In this document: piece after piece, positions 9,107 through 18,569 of the stretch | Layout of the letters: each line of letters opens with the position of its first letter | Numbering within the stretch: position 1 is the stretch's first letter | IMG/VR virus record: IMGVR_UViG_3300031576_000001 | Span: 62,001 to 126,000 of that record | Source of the DNA: a virus | DNA: 64,000 bases | Reading direction: 5' to 3' (one strand) | Position numbers and translations under genes: made by a program | The notes under the pieces: model-generated | The model's input: the letters and a program-made list of their open reading frames with translations, nothing else | Database searches by the model: none | Told to the model about the DNA's origin: nothing

Positions 9107-10930
9107 ATGCCCCCAGAAACACCGTACTACAACCCCCTCTCACGCACCGCTCCGGTAGTGGAGCGCCCCCGCCCCTACATTTCCAAGCTGGCTGGCGGCA
9201 AAATCTTCCCCCTCACAGAGAAAGAGCGCATCGTTCGCAACGCACAGCGAACCGCTAACTTTGGGGGGTTTGGCTCGTCGGACGGTGGCGGTGGGGGCTA
9301 CGGCGGCTCTTTTGGGGGGAACACTGCGGTATCAGGGCAGGGCGCGTTCTTTAGCCCTCAGCTATCGACTGACTTCCTTGAGCTACCTCAGTCGGCAAGA
9401 GAGCGCAGGGAGGTATACCTGCACTATTACCGTGCAGATCCCATTGTAGGTCAGGCAATAGACCTCCTCAGTGAACTGCCTATCTCCAAGATTAGGCTAG
9501 CCAAGCCAAAGCCCAGGACGTGCCCCGAGGGCTTTGAGTCTCCGTCTGATTACGGAGACTACATCCTGCACTTCTTCAACAAAATGTGCAAGCGTATCAA
9601 GCTCTTTCAGCGCTTGCTCATGCTCTCGCACCACACCTTCCTTGACGGCAGTGTGTTTCCGTTCTGTGAGGATTCCGAGGTCGAAGTACCCTCTAACATC
9701 ACACACAAGCGAGTGATGAAGAAGGAAGCCTATCTCTCCGAGGAGGGTGAGCCTATTACCAGGGACGCCCCCTCAGAGGAGCCGTACCCTGACGCCGATG
9801 AGCGCCAGGACGCTTATTTCAAGAAGCACTACCAGGGCTGGTCCAAGATGCTGGTCCTTCCCTTTGACCAGATCAAGCTCACCACGTTTTCGTTTACCGA
9901 CGAGGTGCGTATCGAGCTGATACCCAGCGAGCGTGACCGGCAGATTGTCGAGCTAGCCAAGCAAGGCGACCCGGTAGCCGAGGAAATGTACCAAGCAATA
10001 CCCGCAGAGGTCCGTGAGTACCTCAGCGAGGGGAACCTGATACCTCTGGGCACGGACCCTAACGAGGGCTCATTTGTCTATCACTTCAGCAATCGCAAGA
10101 ACGCTGGCGAGGATATGGGGCACAGCCTTCTCGACCGGAACATTAGGGCGCTCTCGCTGAAGGAGAAGCTACGGCAAGCACAAACGCAAATAGCCTCGCG
10201 TGCAATGACCCCCAAGAGACTAGTGTGGGGTGAGAACCTCTCCGAGGTAGACGTAGAAGACTTGCGTGAGCAAGTCGATATGGCTTTGGTGGACCCTGAC
10301 TACTCCATTGTCACCAACTACGAGGTACACTGGGAAGAAATGGGGTCCGGGGACCGCCTCTTGGACCCTAGCTCGGAATACGAGCAAATTGACAAGGGGC
10401 TCATGACGGGCTTTGGGGTAACGGAGTCTCTTATGAGCGGGGAGTCCCTGTTCTCTGGCGACCGTATCAAGCTAGAGGTACTCAACAACAGGTTCATGCT
10501 CTTCCGCGAGCTAGTTCAAGAATACGTAGAGGAATACGTTTTTCGACCCGTAGCCAGGCGCAAAGGCTTTGTCGAGAAAAACAAGTGGGGCGAAGAGGAG
10601 GAAATCTTTCCGTCGTTGTCCTTTACGCGCCTGGCGCTCAAGGACAATCAAGACCTCTTTGACGCCCTGTTCAACCTCTACCAAAAGGGCAGCATCGACG
10701 TAGGCGTCATCCTTGAGCTGTTCAACATTGACCCTGACTCTACGCGCGAGAAGATTGAGCGGGATATGATGACGGTCAACGATAGCGCGTTCAATGAGAT
10801 TGTCCGAGGGGTCTACGGAGAGGTAGGACGTGGCTTGGCTGAGAAGACGGACATTACCGAGCGGATCGCCAAGTACATGAAGCTGAAGATGGCACCCGCC
10901 CCCGCTGAAGGCGCCGAGGGTCGGTTCTAA
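9107..10930 (+). CDS. portal protein
   Basis: 607 residues. The region around RADPIVGQAIDLLSELP, the helical clip/stem segment and the long C-terminal helix region after GESLFSGDRIKLE match the portal family of large myoviruses. A Gly-rich loop (GGGGGYGGSFGG) near residues 60-75 marks a flexible N-terminus. It would form the dodecameric ring at one head vertex and dock the terminase. Start ATG at 9107 follows a weak GAGGTTACCCT leader. It has no in-frame TTA and ends in TAA. Confidence 0.85.
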   Translation: MPPETPYYNPLSRTAPVVERPRPYISKLAGGKIFPLTEKERIVRNAQRTANFGGFGSSDGGGGGYGGSFGGNTAVSGQGAFFSPQLSTDFLELPQSARERREVYLHYYRADPIVGQAIDLLSELPISKIRLAKPKPRTCPEGFESPSDYGDYILHFFNKMCKRIKLFQRLLMLSHHTFLDGSVFPFCEDSEVEVPSNITHKRVMKKEAYLSEEGEPITRDAPSEEPYPDADERQDAYFKKHYQGWSKMLVLPFDQIKLTTFSFTDEVRIELIPSERDRQIVELAKQGDPVAEEMYQAIPAEVREYLSEGNLIPLGTDPNEGSFVYHFSNRKNAGEDMGHSLLDRNIRALSLKEKLRQAQTQIASRAMTPKRLVWGENLSEVDVEDLREQVDMALVDPDYSIVTNYEVHWEEMGSGDRLLDPSSEYEQIDKGLMTGFGVTESLMSGESLFSGDRIKLEVLNNRFMLFRELVQEYVEEYVFRPVARRKGFVEKNKWGEEEEIFPSLSFTRLALKDNQDLFDALFNLYQKGSIDVGVILELFNIDPDSTREKIERDMMTVNDSAFNEIVRGVYGEVGRGLAEKTDITERIAKYMKLKMAPAPAEGAEGRF

Positions 10931-10969
10931 GTTAGCGTGGCTCTAATCCCTCCCTCTCGGGGGTAGACT

Positions 10970-13900
10970 ATGATGGACGGGAGACTAGCGACCAAAGACA
11001 AGCCCGAGCGTGAAGACGAGGAGGTGGACCGCCTTCATCGCCCCTCGCCTCACGTCAAGCCCCCCCGGCACGACAAGCGCCGTGAGCAAATACAGCCCGA
11101 CGCTGACCCGGACCTGGACGAGTCTGATCCTGACCTCTCCCTCAACCGCCGAGAGGTAGGGGGCTCATCCGTAGCCCAGCGCGTCTTGGCTCGTCTACTG
11201 CAAGCCAAAGGCGCCGAGACGGACAAGGTAACGGTACGTAACACCGAGACGGACAAGGTAGTCCAGGTCAACCCCGAGACCGTTCAAGAGAACCCCGGCA
11301 AGTACGAAGAGGTCAAGGACGACGGCTCCGAGGCAGAAGAGCCCCACCTGACCACGGCGATCCGTGAGAGGCTCAAGTCTGACCCTGGCTTTGCGTCGAT
11401 GGCCAAGGCGCTGTCAGACCCCAAGAGCATGGGGAAGATTGACGATGGGAAGCCCCTGCCGGAGACGCTGGCTAAAGTCTTTCCAGGGCTAAAGACCTTC
11501 GGTGAGGCACGCAAGACGGTTTCCGAGGCTAGTAAAGCTAGCCCGCCCGCCAAGAAGGTGCCTCCGGTCAAGCTACTCGACGACGCCAAGCCAAAGCCTG
11601 TCCACCCCCCGCGCCCTCCCCGCCCTCAGAAGCCAGCCAAGCCGGCGCCCCCGGACGTGCCCAACAAGGACCGCCCCGACAAGGACGCCCCCAGGGATAC
11701 CTACGACGGCAAACCCAAAGAGGAGGGACCAAAGCCACCCTCCAAGCGATACCTTGACGACGAGAAGCTAAAGCCCCCTGGCGCACCGTCACCCGGACCC
11801 AAGCCCGCACCCTCCTCTAAGGATGAGCCTGCCAAGCCGCCAGCGGAACCAGCTAAGCAAGAGGGTCAAGAGAAACCCCCTACCCAAGCGGAACCAACTA
11901 GGCAAGAGGGTCAAGCTAAGCCTACCCCCAAGGCGCAGACCCCTTTTGATGACTGGGTTGCCAAGGGGGGTCTCTCTGACCCTGGCTTTCAAGAGTACCT
12001 GGACAGTGCGCCGGAGAACCTACGGACTCCAGGTACTCCTGTCTTGGTGTGGAACCCCCAGAAGAAGACCCGTGAGCCCTTTGCAGACCTCCCTCCTGAG
12101 CAACAGAAGGCTCACTTTGAGGAGTGGTCCGCAGACACCAAAGCCAAGCAGCAAGAGGCTGAGGCTAAGGCAGAGGAGCAAGCCACCCTACAGCGAGACG
12201 CCCTCTACACGGAAGCCTTCAAGAAGAACCCCAAGGTCGCCAAGCTACTGCAAGCCCTGTCGGACCCTGCCTCTGAGCCGTCCAAAAGACTAGCCGAGCT
12301 AGGTAAGAAGAAGGGTGTGGGGGCTCTTGTGCCCGAGAAAGTATTCCCTGAGCTAGCCGGGCTGCCCACCCTTGAAGTGACCAATGACTTGGACCGCCTT
12401 GCCTCTTTCGCCAAGAGGACCAGGAAGGACTGGGCGCCGGACCCCTACGAGGGCAAGTCTGACCTGAAGGAATTTGTGGACGGGGTAGCCAAGGAGGAAG
12501 AGACCTATTTCCTAGAGTACGCTCTGACCCCGAAGAACAAGCCTCGGATCAAAGTACCCAAGGGTAAAACCCTCAAAGGGTACGTAGCCTCCCTTCCGGT
12601 CGCAGACCAAGAGAAGCTGTTCAACGACTTTGCGAAGCACCTCGACCAAAAGAACCTGAGCACTGACGTGCAAAAGCTGTCTGCCGGCTCCCCAGAGCTA
12701 GCCAAGACTCTGCAAGCCATGTTTGACCCTCGCTCCCCTCTCAGCAAGAAAGCTGCGGAGAATACACAGCTACCCGCTAGTGAACTGCACCCTAAACTAG
12801 CGCACTTCAAGAATGTAACCGTAGGAGAGCTTCTCAAAGCCAGTAAGCCCCTCTTGGTGCCCCCCAAGCTGCCTACGCGCGAAAACTTCACCTACCGACA
12901 GCAGCTAGACGCCCTCAACCTCTTGGACCGCACGTTCCCTGAGAAGACCGCCAAAAGACTCTACGAGCTACACCCAACAGACATTGCCTCGGTCGTAGCC
13001 GCGTACAAGGCTACGCAGTCCAAGGGCGCTACCCTCCCTGAGAAGCTGTTGAAGTCGGGTGGGTTTCAGACTGACATTAATAAGGTGCGACCCCCCTTGA
13101 CGTGGGAGGTCTCAGGTAAGACGGTCCCGTTCTCTAGCCTGGACGAGAAAGCCCAAACTGACGCCTACCTACAGCACAGGGCGATGGTTGTGGCTGCCAG
13201 CCTGCAAGCTGAGGACACACTAGCCTCGACCTGTGAGAAGGGCGGCGTCCCCAAAGAGGCTAGCCGGCTCTTCGCCAGGGTCAGGATGGACACCGTGCCT
13301 GGGGAGTCCCCGGAGGAGCGTACCGAGCGTGCGACGGTCATAGGACGCAAGGCTCACGACCACGCGGTAACCACGGCTGCCCCTGTCATTGAGAACCCCA
13401 AGGAAGCCCTGTCTATCTTCGCCCACGGTAAGCTCAGGGACGAGGCGACCCACAAGATCGCCCTGCAATACAGCAAGGGGGCAGATTATCGCTCCTTTAT
13501 TGACCGGTTCCTGTCACGCAAGGCAAAAGACCCCCTCTCTGAGCACGACACGGTGTCTGGCGCCATGTTCAAGGTCAAAGCCCTCTCCGAAGAGGTAGAC
13601 CGGCGCTCCAAGCAGTACCCCAAGGAAGACCAAGGCTTCTTTCGCACCATGAAGGGTGACCTACGGGCGTTCTTCATGGAAAGGCTAGCCAACCTGAGCC
13701 CCAAGAAGGCGGACCTTCTAAGCGTTGCCCTTGAGGACTCGCGTAGCTCTCCCTGGGCAGAGGGGCTGTTGCCGCCCAAGCCCCAAGCCAAGGGAATCAA
13801 GTCCTGGCTAAGCTCCCACCTGAAACTAGCCTCTTATGCCGGGGCTGTAGGTACACAGTTGACCGAGAGAACTAGTAACTACCGCGGGGTCGCCCCCCTT

Positions 13901-14497
13901 CCTCGCACTCCGTACCCCCCGTGGCTCCCCGTGGACCACGTAACGGAGGGTGACGCTACCCGCCTCTTGGCTGACGCCAGGAAGCGCCTGGACCTCTCCG
14001 TTCCCGGTCGCGTACCGGACAGTGCGTACCGAGAGGCTCTAGACCTCGCGGTCTACACCCTGGATAACGGTGCCTTCTCTCGTGGTCTGCACCCCACCGT
14101 GTACAACGCTCTCCTGGCAAAACTCTCTGGGCAACCTGTAGCCCCTACCGACACCCTCTTGACCGTACAGAAGAAAGCCATGCTCACACAGAAACTCGCC
14201 TCTGACCTTCGCGCCCTGGCTACCAAGGTAGCCGAAGAAGCCCCCCAAGCAGCCTTTGAGATCGTGGAGCTAGCCGAGAAGGTAGCCCAAGACCAAGGCG
14301 AGCAGGATCAAGCTCCCGAGCAGAAACAAGCTCAGGACCAAGAGCAAGGGCAAGGTCAGCAGCAGAAGCAAGCCTACCTTACGCTACGGTCCCTAGTCAT
14401 CAAGACGGCTCATGCCTCTCAGGACAAGGCACCCTTCCTGCCTATACTCCGGCACCTCAAGGCTCAGGGCTTATTTCTATCCCCAGCTTCTCAGTAG
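10970..14497 (+). CDS. very large Lys/Pro/Glu-rich virion-type protein
   Basis: 1175 residues between portal and protease genes. Residues about 180-330 form a Pro/Lys/Glu-rich disordered linker with a duplicated KQEGQ..P / RQEGQ..P unit. The middle is helical and hydrophilic, and the C-terminus has a Gln-rich patch (EQDQAPEQKQAQDQEQ). An SVAQRVLARLL segment near residue 63 resembles the motif shared by other small virion genes here. In-frame TTA at 14471-14473 lies eight codons before the TAG. Large internal or ejected virion proteins are common at this position, so that is the likeliest role. Confidence 0.7.
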   Translation: MMDGRLATKDKPEREDEEVDRLHRPSPHVKPPRHDKRREQIQPDADPDLDESDPDLSLNRREVGGSSVAQRVLARLLQAKGAETDKVTVRNTETDKVVQVNPETVQENPGKYEEVKDDGSEAEEPHLTTAIRERLKSDPGFASMAKALSDPKSMGKIDDGKPLPETLAKVFPGLKTFGEARKTVSEASKASPPAKKVPPVKLLDDAKPKPVHPPRPPRPQKPAKPAPPDVPNKDRPDKDAPRDTYDGKPKEEGPKPPSKRYLDDEKLKPPGAPSPGPKPAPSSKDEPAKPPAEPAKQEGQEKPPTQAEPTRQEGQAKPTPKAQTPFDDWVAKGGLSDPGFQEYLDSAPENLRTPGTPVLVWNPQKKTREPFADLPPEQQKAHFEEWSADTKAKQQEAEAKAEEQATLQRDALYTEAFKKNPKVAKLLQALSDPASEPSKRLAELGKKKGVGALVPEKVFPELAGLPTLEVTNDLDRLASFAKRTRKDWAPDPYEGKSDLKEFVDGVAKEEETYFLEYALTPKNKPRIKVPKGKTLKGYVASLPVADQEKLFNDFAKHLDQKNLSTDVQKLSAGSPELAKTLQAMFDPRSPLSKKAAENTQLPASELHPKLAHFKNVTVGELLKASKPLLVPPKLPTRENFTYRQQLDALNLLDRTFPEKTAKRLYELHPTDIASVVAAYKATQSKGATLPEKLLKSGGFQTDINKVRPPLTWEVSGKTVPFSSLDEKAQTDAYLQHRAMVVAASLQAEDTLASTCEKGGVPKEASRLFARVRMDTVPGESPEERTERATVIGRKAHDHAVTTAAPVIENPKEALSIFAHGKLRDEATHKIALQYSKGADYRSFIDRFLSRKAKDPLSEHDTVSGAMFKVKALSEEVDRRSKQYPKEDQGFFRTMKGDLRAFFMERLANLSPKKADLLSVALEDSRSSPWAEGLLPPKPQAKGIKSWLSSHLKLASYAGAVGTQLTERTSNYRGVAPLPRTPYPPWLPVDHVTEGDATRLLADARKRLDLSVPGRVPDSAYREALDLAVYTLDNGAFSRGLHPTVYNALLAKLSGQPVAPTDTLLTVQKKAMLTQKLASDLRALATKVAEEAPQAAFEIVELAEKVAQDQGEQDQAPEQKQAQDQEQGQGQQQKQAYLTLRSLVIKTAHASQDKAPFLPILRHLKAQGLFLSPASQ

Positions 14498-14514
14498 AGG
14501 ATCACGAAAACACC

Positions 14515-14922
14515 ATGGCTTTCAAGCTAGCAACACAAGACGCAGAGCGTATTCTTTCCAACCTGGACCAGGCGTCACAGGTCATCCAAGCCGGCGTAGA
14601 GGCAGGAACCCTCAAGCTGGCTTTCGAGGATGCCAAGGCGATTGTCAACTCACTGGATCAGATTGCCGACCGTATTGAGTACGGTACGTTTGGCAAGCAG
14701 TCCTTTGAGAAGAGGATGGCAGAGGTCATCAAGCGTGAGCCTGACGAGAAGTACATGGACACGTTCAAGAACCCCATGCAGCCCCACGTCACGGACAAGG
14801 ACGAGCCGTACATGGCCGCCTACTCGGATGACCAGTCCTCTGCCATGATTCACGGCAAGAGCACCACAGGGCGCCCGCTCGCTCCCTTACACGTCTCGAC
14901 CAGGAGGGTAGCCAATTGCTAG
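14515..14922 (+). CDS. hypothetical protein, 124-135 aa
   Basis: Starts with ATG 18 bases after the previous gene. Residues 1-70 are helical (AERILSNLDQASQVIQAG repeats in style with AKAIVNSLDQIADRI), followed by an extended acidic region. In-frame TTA at 14887-14889 sits eleven codons before the TAG. If it is the true end, the coding part no longer overlaps the TTG start at 14916. Its place in the head operon suggests a head-assembly or scaffold helper; the function is unknown. Confidence 0.65.
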   Translation: MAFKLATQDAERILSNLDQASQVIQAGVEAGTLKLAFEDAKAIVNSLDQIADRIEYGTFGKQSFEKRMAEVIKREPDEKYMDTFKNPMQPHVTDKDEPYMAAYSDDQSSAMIHGKSTTGRPLAPLHVSTRRVANC

Positions 14923-15626
14923 ATTACTGGGCACTCGCCAAAGACTTTCACCAGGGGGACGCGGTTCAGAAGATCAACCCCGTCAACGGGAGTCTTGGTC
15001 CCTACGTGGGCGTTATCAAGCACGCTCACCCGGGGCTGGGGGTGCTTGACATTCAGTGGCCCTTTGGTGTCGAGCGCATTCACCCGGACGAGGTAGTCAA
15101 GGTCAACCCTGAGTTGATGTTGCACCTACCGCCCACGCTCAACCAAGTTTACGGTACGTGGGACACCCGGAGGCTGGCGTCCGCGAGAACCTCTTGGTAC
15201 CCCTTCCCGCCGGGCATCTATACGGACATGGCTCAGGCTTGGCACCACGGCAGGGGTGCTGTGGGCGTGTACGACGACCTTTACCGCAAGTACTCGGGGC
15301 TAGACGACCTAGTGCTGAGAGGCGAGGTCAGCAAGTTCTACACTGCCGCCAAGGTCTTTGGTGACTATCGTGTAGCTCACCACGCGGTAAGGACCGCGAG
15401 CTACTGGGTAGCCGAGAACCGGCAGTACAGGGTCACGGCGGACGAGCTAGACGCCCGTAAGCCCAGGTGTCCCAAGTGTGGGACACGGATGCGCAAGACC
15501 ACCTACAAGATGAAGAAGGGTGAGCGTCACCGCTTGCTAGCTTGCCCCAAGGATCTCTTCTTGGTGAAGACCACGGACATGCTTGGACCCGACGGAAAGG
15601 CAGTGGACTGGTTAGCGCCAGCCTGA
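14916..15626 (+). CDS. protein with C-terminal zinc ribbon, 232-236 aa
   Basis: The TTG at 14916 is chosen because GGAGGG lies 8 bases upstream. The N-terminal half resembles a small barrel that starts with a QGDAVQKINPVNG segment. The C-terminus contains CPKCGTRM...ACPKD, a probable zinc ribbon of which three cysteines are visible. In-frame TTA at 15612-15614 lies four codons before the TGA. It is flanked by head genes, so a structural role is likelier than a regulatory one, but neither is shown. Confidence 0.65.
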   Translation: MLDYWALAKDFHQGDAVQKINPVNGSLGPYVGVIKHAHPGLGVLDIQWPFGVERIHPDEVVKVNPELMLHLPPTLNQVYGTWDTRRLASARTSWYPFPPGIYTDMAQAWHHGRGAVGVYDDLYRKYSGLDDLVLRGEVSKFYTAAKVFGDYRVAHHAVRTASYWVAENRQYRVTADELDARKPRCPKCGTRMRKTTYKMKKGERHRLLACPKDLFLVKTTDMLGPDGKAVDWLAPA

Positions 15627-15630
15627 CACC

Positions 15631-18567
15631 ATGGCATTCCTCAAGTACGCCCGCTCCACGGTGCTGAAAAGCGACGTGAACTTCGATTCGTGGAACGATA
15701 GCCACAAGGGCAATGCGTTTCAGAATCGAGAGGCGCGTCGTATTGTGGTGGACCGCGTAAGCTCCAAGGACTACCTGCTTTCGCACTGTACCATTGTCGC
15801 CAGCGCCGACGCAGAAGAGTCAGGACTACCTCTGGGTAGGCACCTTGTTGACGGCTTTGAGGTCAATCGCCAGTTCTCTGACTTCTACGTAAAGCAAGAC
15901 TCTGAACTTTTTTTCAACAACAACCATGATGGGTGGTCTCGTCCGTTGATCCTGGGGACGTACAAAACATTTATAGGCTCCCCCTCATACATTGAGCACT
16001 GTCAAATACCAGAGTACGCTAAGGGTAAAATCCTAGACGCTGTAGCCAGGGATGTTGGCCCCTCAGTTTACGTTGACATTCTTGTGGGTACAGAGCGCAA
16101 GCACAAGCCGCTTATCGCTGCAATTCTGTCGAGAAAGATCAACGCCCTCAGCATGGGGTGTAGCATCCAATTTTCTTGCTGCACGCAATGCGGTAACGTG
16201 GCTGCGGACGAGACCGAGCTTTGTTTTCCTCCTGGGACTAGAGTGCTTAGGTCGGATGGCCTCTACACTCCGATAGAAGAGTTGGTCTCTGGTGATGTGG
16301 TTCTAACACACAAAGGAAACGCGCGTACTATCACTGAGACCACTTCTAGAGACTACTCTGGGGAACTAGTGCAACTCCGTGTTGACGGCGTGCCCACACC
16401 ACTACGATCCACACACTCCCATCCGTATCTTGTTTTCCGCCCGAAGACTGTTTGTGCTTGTGGTTGCGGTCAACCCCTAGCAAGAACGGTAGAGCACAGG
16501 AGAGGAGCCGCTAAGGCATTTGAGAGAATGTATCTTCCTGGGCACAACACTCATGAAGGCATTGCACAACACAAGCTAGTTTCTATCACTCCTGAATTTG
16601 TAGCGGCGCGAGACATAGCGGAAGGAGACTATCTAGCCTTTCCTGTGACTGGGGAGTTCTGCAATACGCCGGATGGCACCGAAGAGAAAGCTAAACTCAT
16701 AGGTTACTTTGCGTCAGAAGGCTCATTTATTAAAAGACGAGGTAAGCGAGTCGGGGTTTCATTTGCTTTTGGGGCTCACGAGTCAGAAACTTTGGTAGCT
16801 GATGTTGTAAAACTTTTGGAGTGCGTCTTTGGTGGGGTTAGAAAGGCGCCCGTTGTGCTCTGGGAGGATGCTGTCCAGAGGGATGGTACACTGCCTGTAA
16901 AACGACGCTCAACTAGCCGGGTGGTCCCTGAAGACCTTACTTGCCCATCGTGCGCAGCGCCCTCTGTGTACTTGAGAAACGCTTCATTCAAAAAAGGATC
17001 TCAGTGCTACCAGTGCAAGGTATGCCACAGGTCTTTTGTACTCGGTGCAGAGCGATATAAGCGGGCGCGTGTGTACCAGAGTGGAAACTCCTGTGACGTG
17101 CGTTTCTTGTGCGACAAGGCCGCCGACTTTTTCTATCGGCACTGCGGCGAATACGCCTCGACGAAGAGACTATCACCCGAGGTGATGTCGTGGCCACAAG
17201 AGCTACAAAGACACGTTTTGTGGACTTGGTTGTGTGGTGACGGCTCCCAAACTTCTGGTGAGGGTGTGAAGGGCACGAGCGTATCCTTTAACTTGATAAG
17301 TCAAATGCACCTCATCGCGGCAAGGTGTGGTCTTTATGCTAGGCGCGCTGTTGTCTTTGGTGGGCGTAGTGTTGCCGTGGGGGATGTCGTAGGGTCAGAT
17401 GGGATTGCAAGATTGCGGGATGCACGGGGGTGGCTGCCTACTTTTGTATTGGTCCTTCCGGCGCCTCAAGACCTCAAAGGAATTCTACGGTTCACAGACA
17501 AAGCACGTAAAACTCTTGCTCGCGTTACGTCGGGATACAAGCGGGTGGGTGATTACCTGCTCTATCGTGTTCGTAAGAAGTCTTGCGTTCCATACTCTGG
17601 TAAAGTTTACAATGTGGAAGTGGCTGATGACCATTCTTATGTGGTTGATGGTGTTGCAGTACACAACTGTAACCATATCAAATTCTTCAAGGGTAACTAC
17701 TTCATTGACCCTTACGGTAAGAGGCGCCGCGTAGGAGAGTTCTGTGGACACGCCTCTGACCTTGAGTCTAACAAATTCGTTGAAGCCTCTTGGGTGGGTA
17801 ACCCCGCTTTCGATGGCGCTGTGCTCAGGAACATCCTCAACGCCAGTGACTTTGATAAGACCGCCTACGGCAACCCCGACACGGTGTTCTCGTTCCCGTC
17901 CGTGTCCTTCGTACCCCCCGCAGGCGTCAAGCTAGCTAATCAGCAAGACGACCCCTTTGCTACGCCCTCTCAGGGTGACGCTGGTGCGGGCGACAGCAAA
18001 GCCAAGACTGAGAAGCCACCCCTAGAGGACGCCGTGAAAGACCTTCACGACACCCTCAAGGAAAAAGTGGTCGAGAATGTGCGCAAAGAGCTAGACGACG
18101 CCACGGGGGACGCCGCGCTCAAAGTCACTCAGTCTCCGCAGAACGAAAACGAGAACCTGATCAAGTCAGCCGCTAGCTCGCCCCTCTGGCGTAAGCGGGT
18201 GGCTTTCCTCTCCCCGTACCTCAAGAGCTACACGCCCTCCTTTAATAGGAGGCTGCTGGCGGGCTTGATTAGGGTACAGGCTTTTGGGTGGGGAAATCTC
18301 AAGACCGCAGGCTACGCACCCGAAGAGGTCTTGGTTCTGTCCTACCTCGTTGACCGAATGAAGGGCAAACCAGCCTTTGCCGGGGAGCGTAGGCTTTACG
18401 CCGCGCTTAGCAAGGCTGACCTGAACGCCCCTTGTCACTCGGTTTCCCTCTCTCTCGGTAGACCGCTGACCGCTACGGAGCAGTCCCTTGTGCTTGAAAA
18501 GTGCAACCTCCTCCAAAAAATACACGCAAACTCACTGATACAATCAACCTTAGAAGAGGCACTCTGA
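15631..18567 (+). CDS. prohead maturation protease interrupted by an intein
   Basis: 978 residues, of which 198-679 are an intein. The spliced protein has about 496 residues. The N-extein carries the serine-protease core: a His in SYIEHCQIPEY and a likely nucleophile Ser in NALSMGC, followed by a zinc-like CTQC. The intein sits just before the third Cys of that cluster (ETEL/CNH), and the C-extein resumes with CNHIKFFKG and EASWVGNPAF, typical of large-phage head proteases. The C-terminal 200 residues are helical and charged. In-frame TTA at 18550-18552 is five codons before TGA. The enzyme would cleave scaffold and head proteins during capsid maturation. Confidence 0.85.
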   Translation: MAFLKYARSTVLKSDVNFDSWNDSHKGNAFQNREARRIVVDRVSSKDYLLSHCTIVASADAEESGLPLGRHLVDGFEVNRQFSDFYVKQDSELFFNNNHDGWSRPLILGTYKTFIGSPSYIEHCQIPEYAKGKILDAVARDVGPSVYVDILVGTERKHKPLIAAILSRKINALSMGCSIQFSCCTQCGNVAADETELCFPPGTRVLRSDGLYTPIEELVSGDVVLTHKGNARTITETTSRDYSGELVQLRVDGVPTPLRSTHSHPYLVFRPKTVCACGCGQPLARTVEHRRGAAKAFERMYLPGHNTHEGIAQHKLVSITPEFVAARDIAEGDYLAFPVTGEFCNTPDGTEEKAKLIGYFASEGSFIKRRGKRVGVSFAFGAHESETLVADVVKLLECVFGGVRKAPVVLWEDAVQRDGTLPVKRRSTSRVVPEDLTCPSCAAPSVYLRNASFKKGSQCYQCKVCHRSFVLGAERYKRARVYQSGNSCDVRFLCDKAADFFYRHCGEYASTKRLSPEVMSWPQELQRHVLWTWLCGDGSQTSGEGVKGTSVSFNLISQMHLIAARCGLYARRAVVFGGRSVAVGDVVGSDGIARLRDARGWLPTFVLVLPAPQDLKGILRFTDKARKTLARVTSGYKRVGDYLLYRVRKKSCVPYSGKVYNVEVADDHSYVVDGVAVHNCNHIKFFKGNYFIDPYGKRRRVGEFCGHASDLESNKFVEASWVGNPAFDGAVLRNILNASDFDKTAYGNPDTVFSFPSVSFVPPAGVKLANQQDDPFATPSQGDAGAGDSKAKTEKPPLEDAVKDLHDTLKEKVVENVRKELDDATGDAALKVTQSPQNENENLIKSAASSPLWRKRVAFLSPYLKSYTPSFNRRLLAGLIRVQAFGWGNLKTAGYAPEEVLVLSYLVDRMKGKPAFAGERRLYAALSKADLNAPCHSVSLSLGRPLTATEQSLVLEKCNLLQKIHANSLIQSTLEEAL
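16222..17667 (+). mobile_element. LAGLIDADG intein in the protease gene (482 aa)
   Basis: The intein begins with Cys (CFPPGTRVL) and ends with VAVHN before Cys+1. Block B is RSTHSHPYL, with the expected Thr-x-x-His. Two LAGLIDADG-type motifs are visible, LIGYFASEGS and WTWLCGDGS, separated by a Cys-rich insertion (CPSC...CYQCKVC) that looks like a zinc finger. The C-terminal splicing block is YNVEVADDHSYVVDGVAVHN. Base composition is more AT-rich than the exteins, consistent with recent transfer, yet none of its 482 codons is TTA. Confidence 0.93.
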
Positions 18568-18569
18568 CC

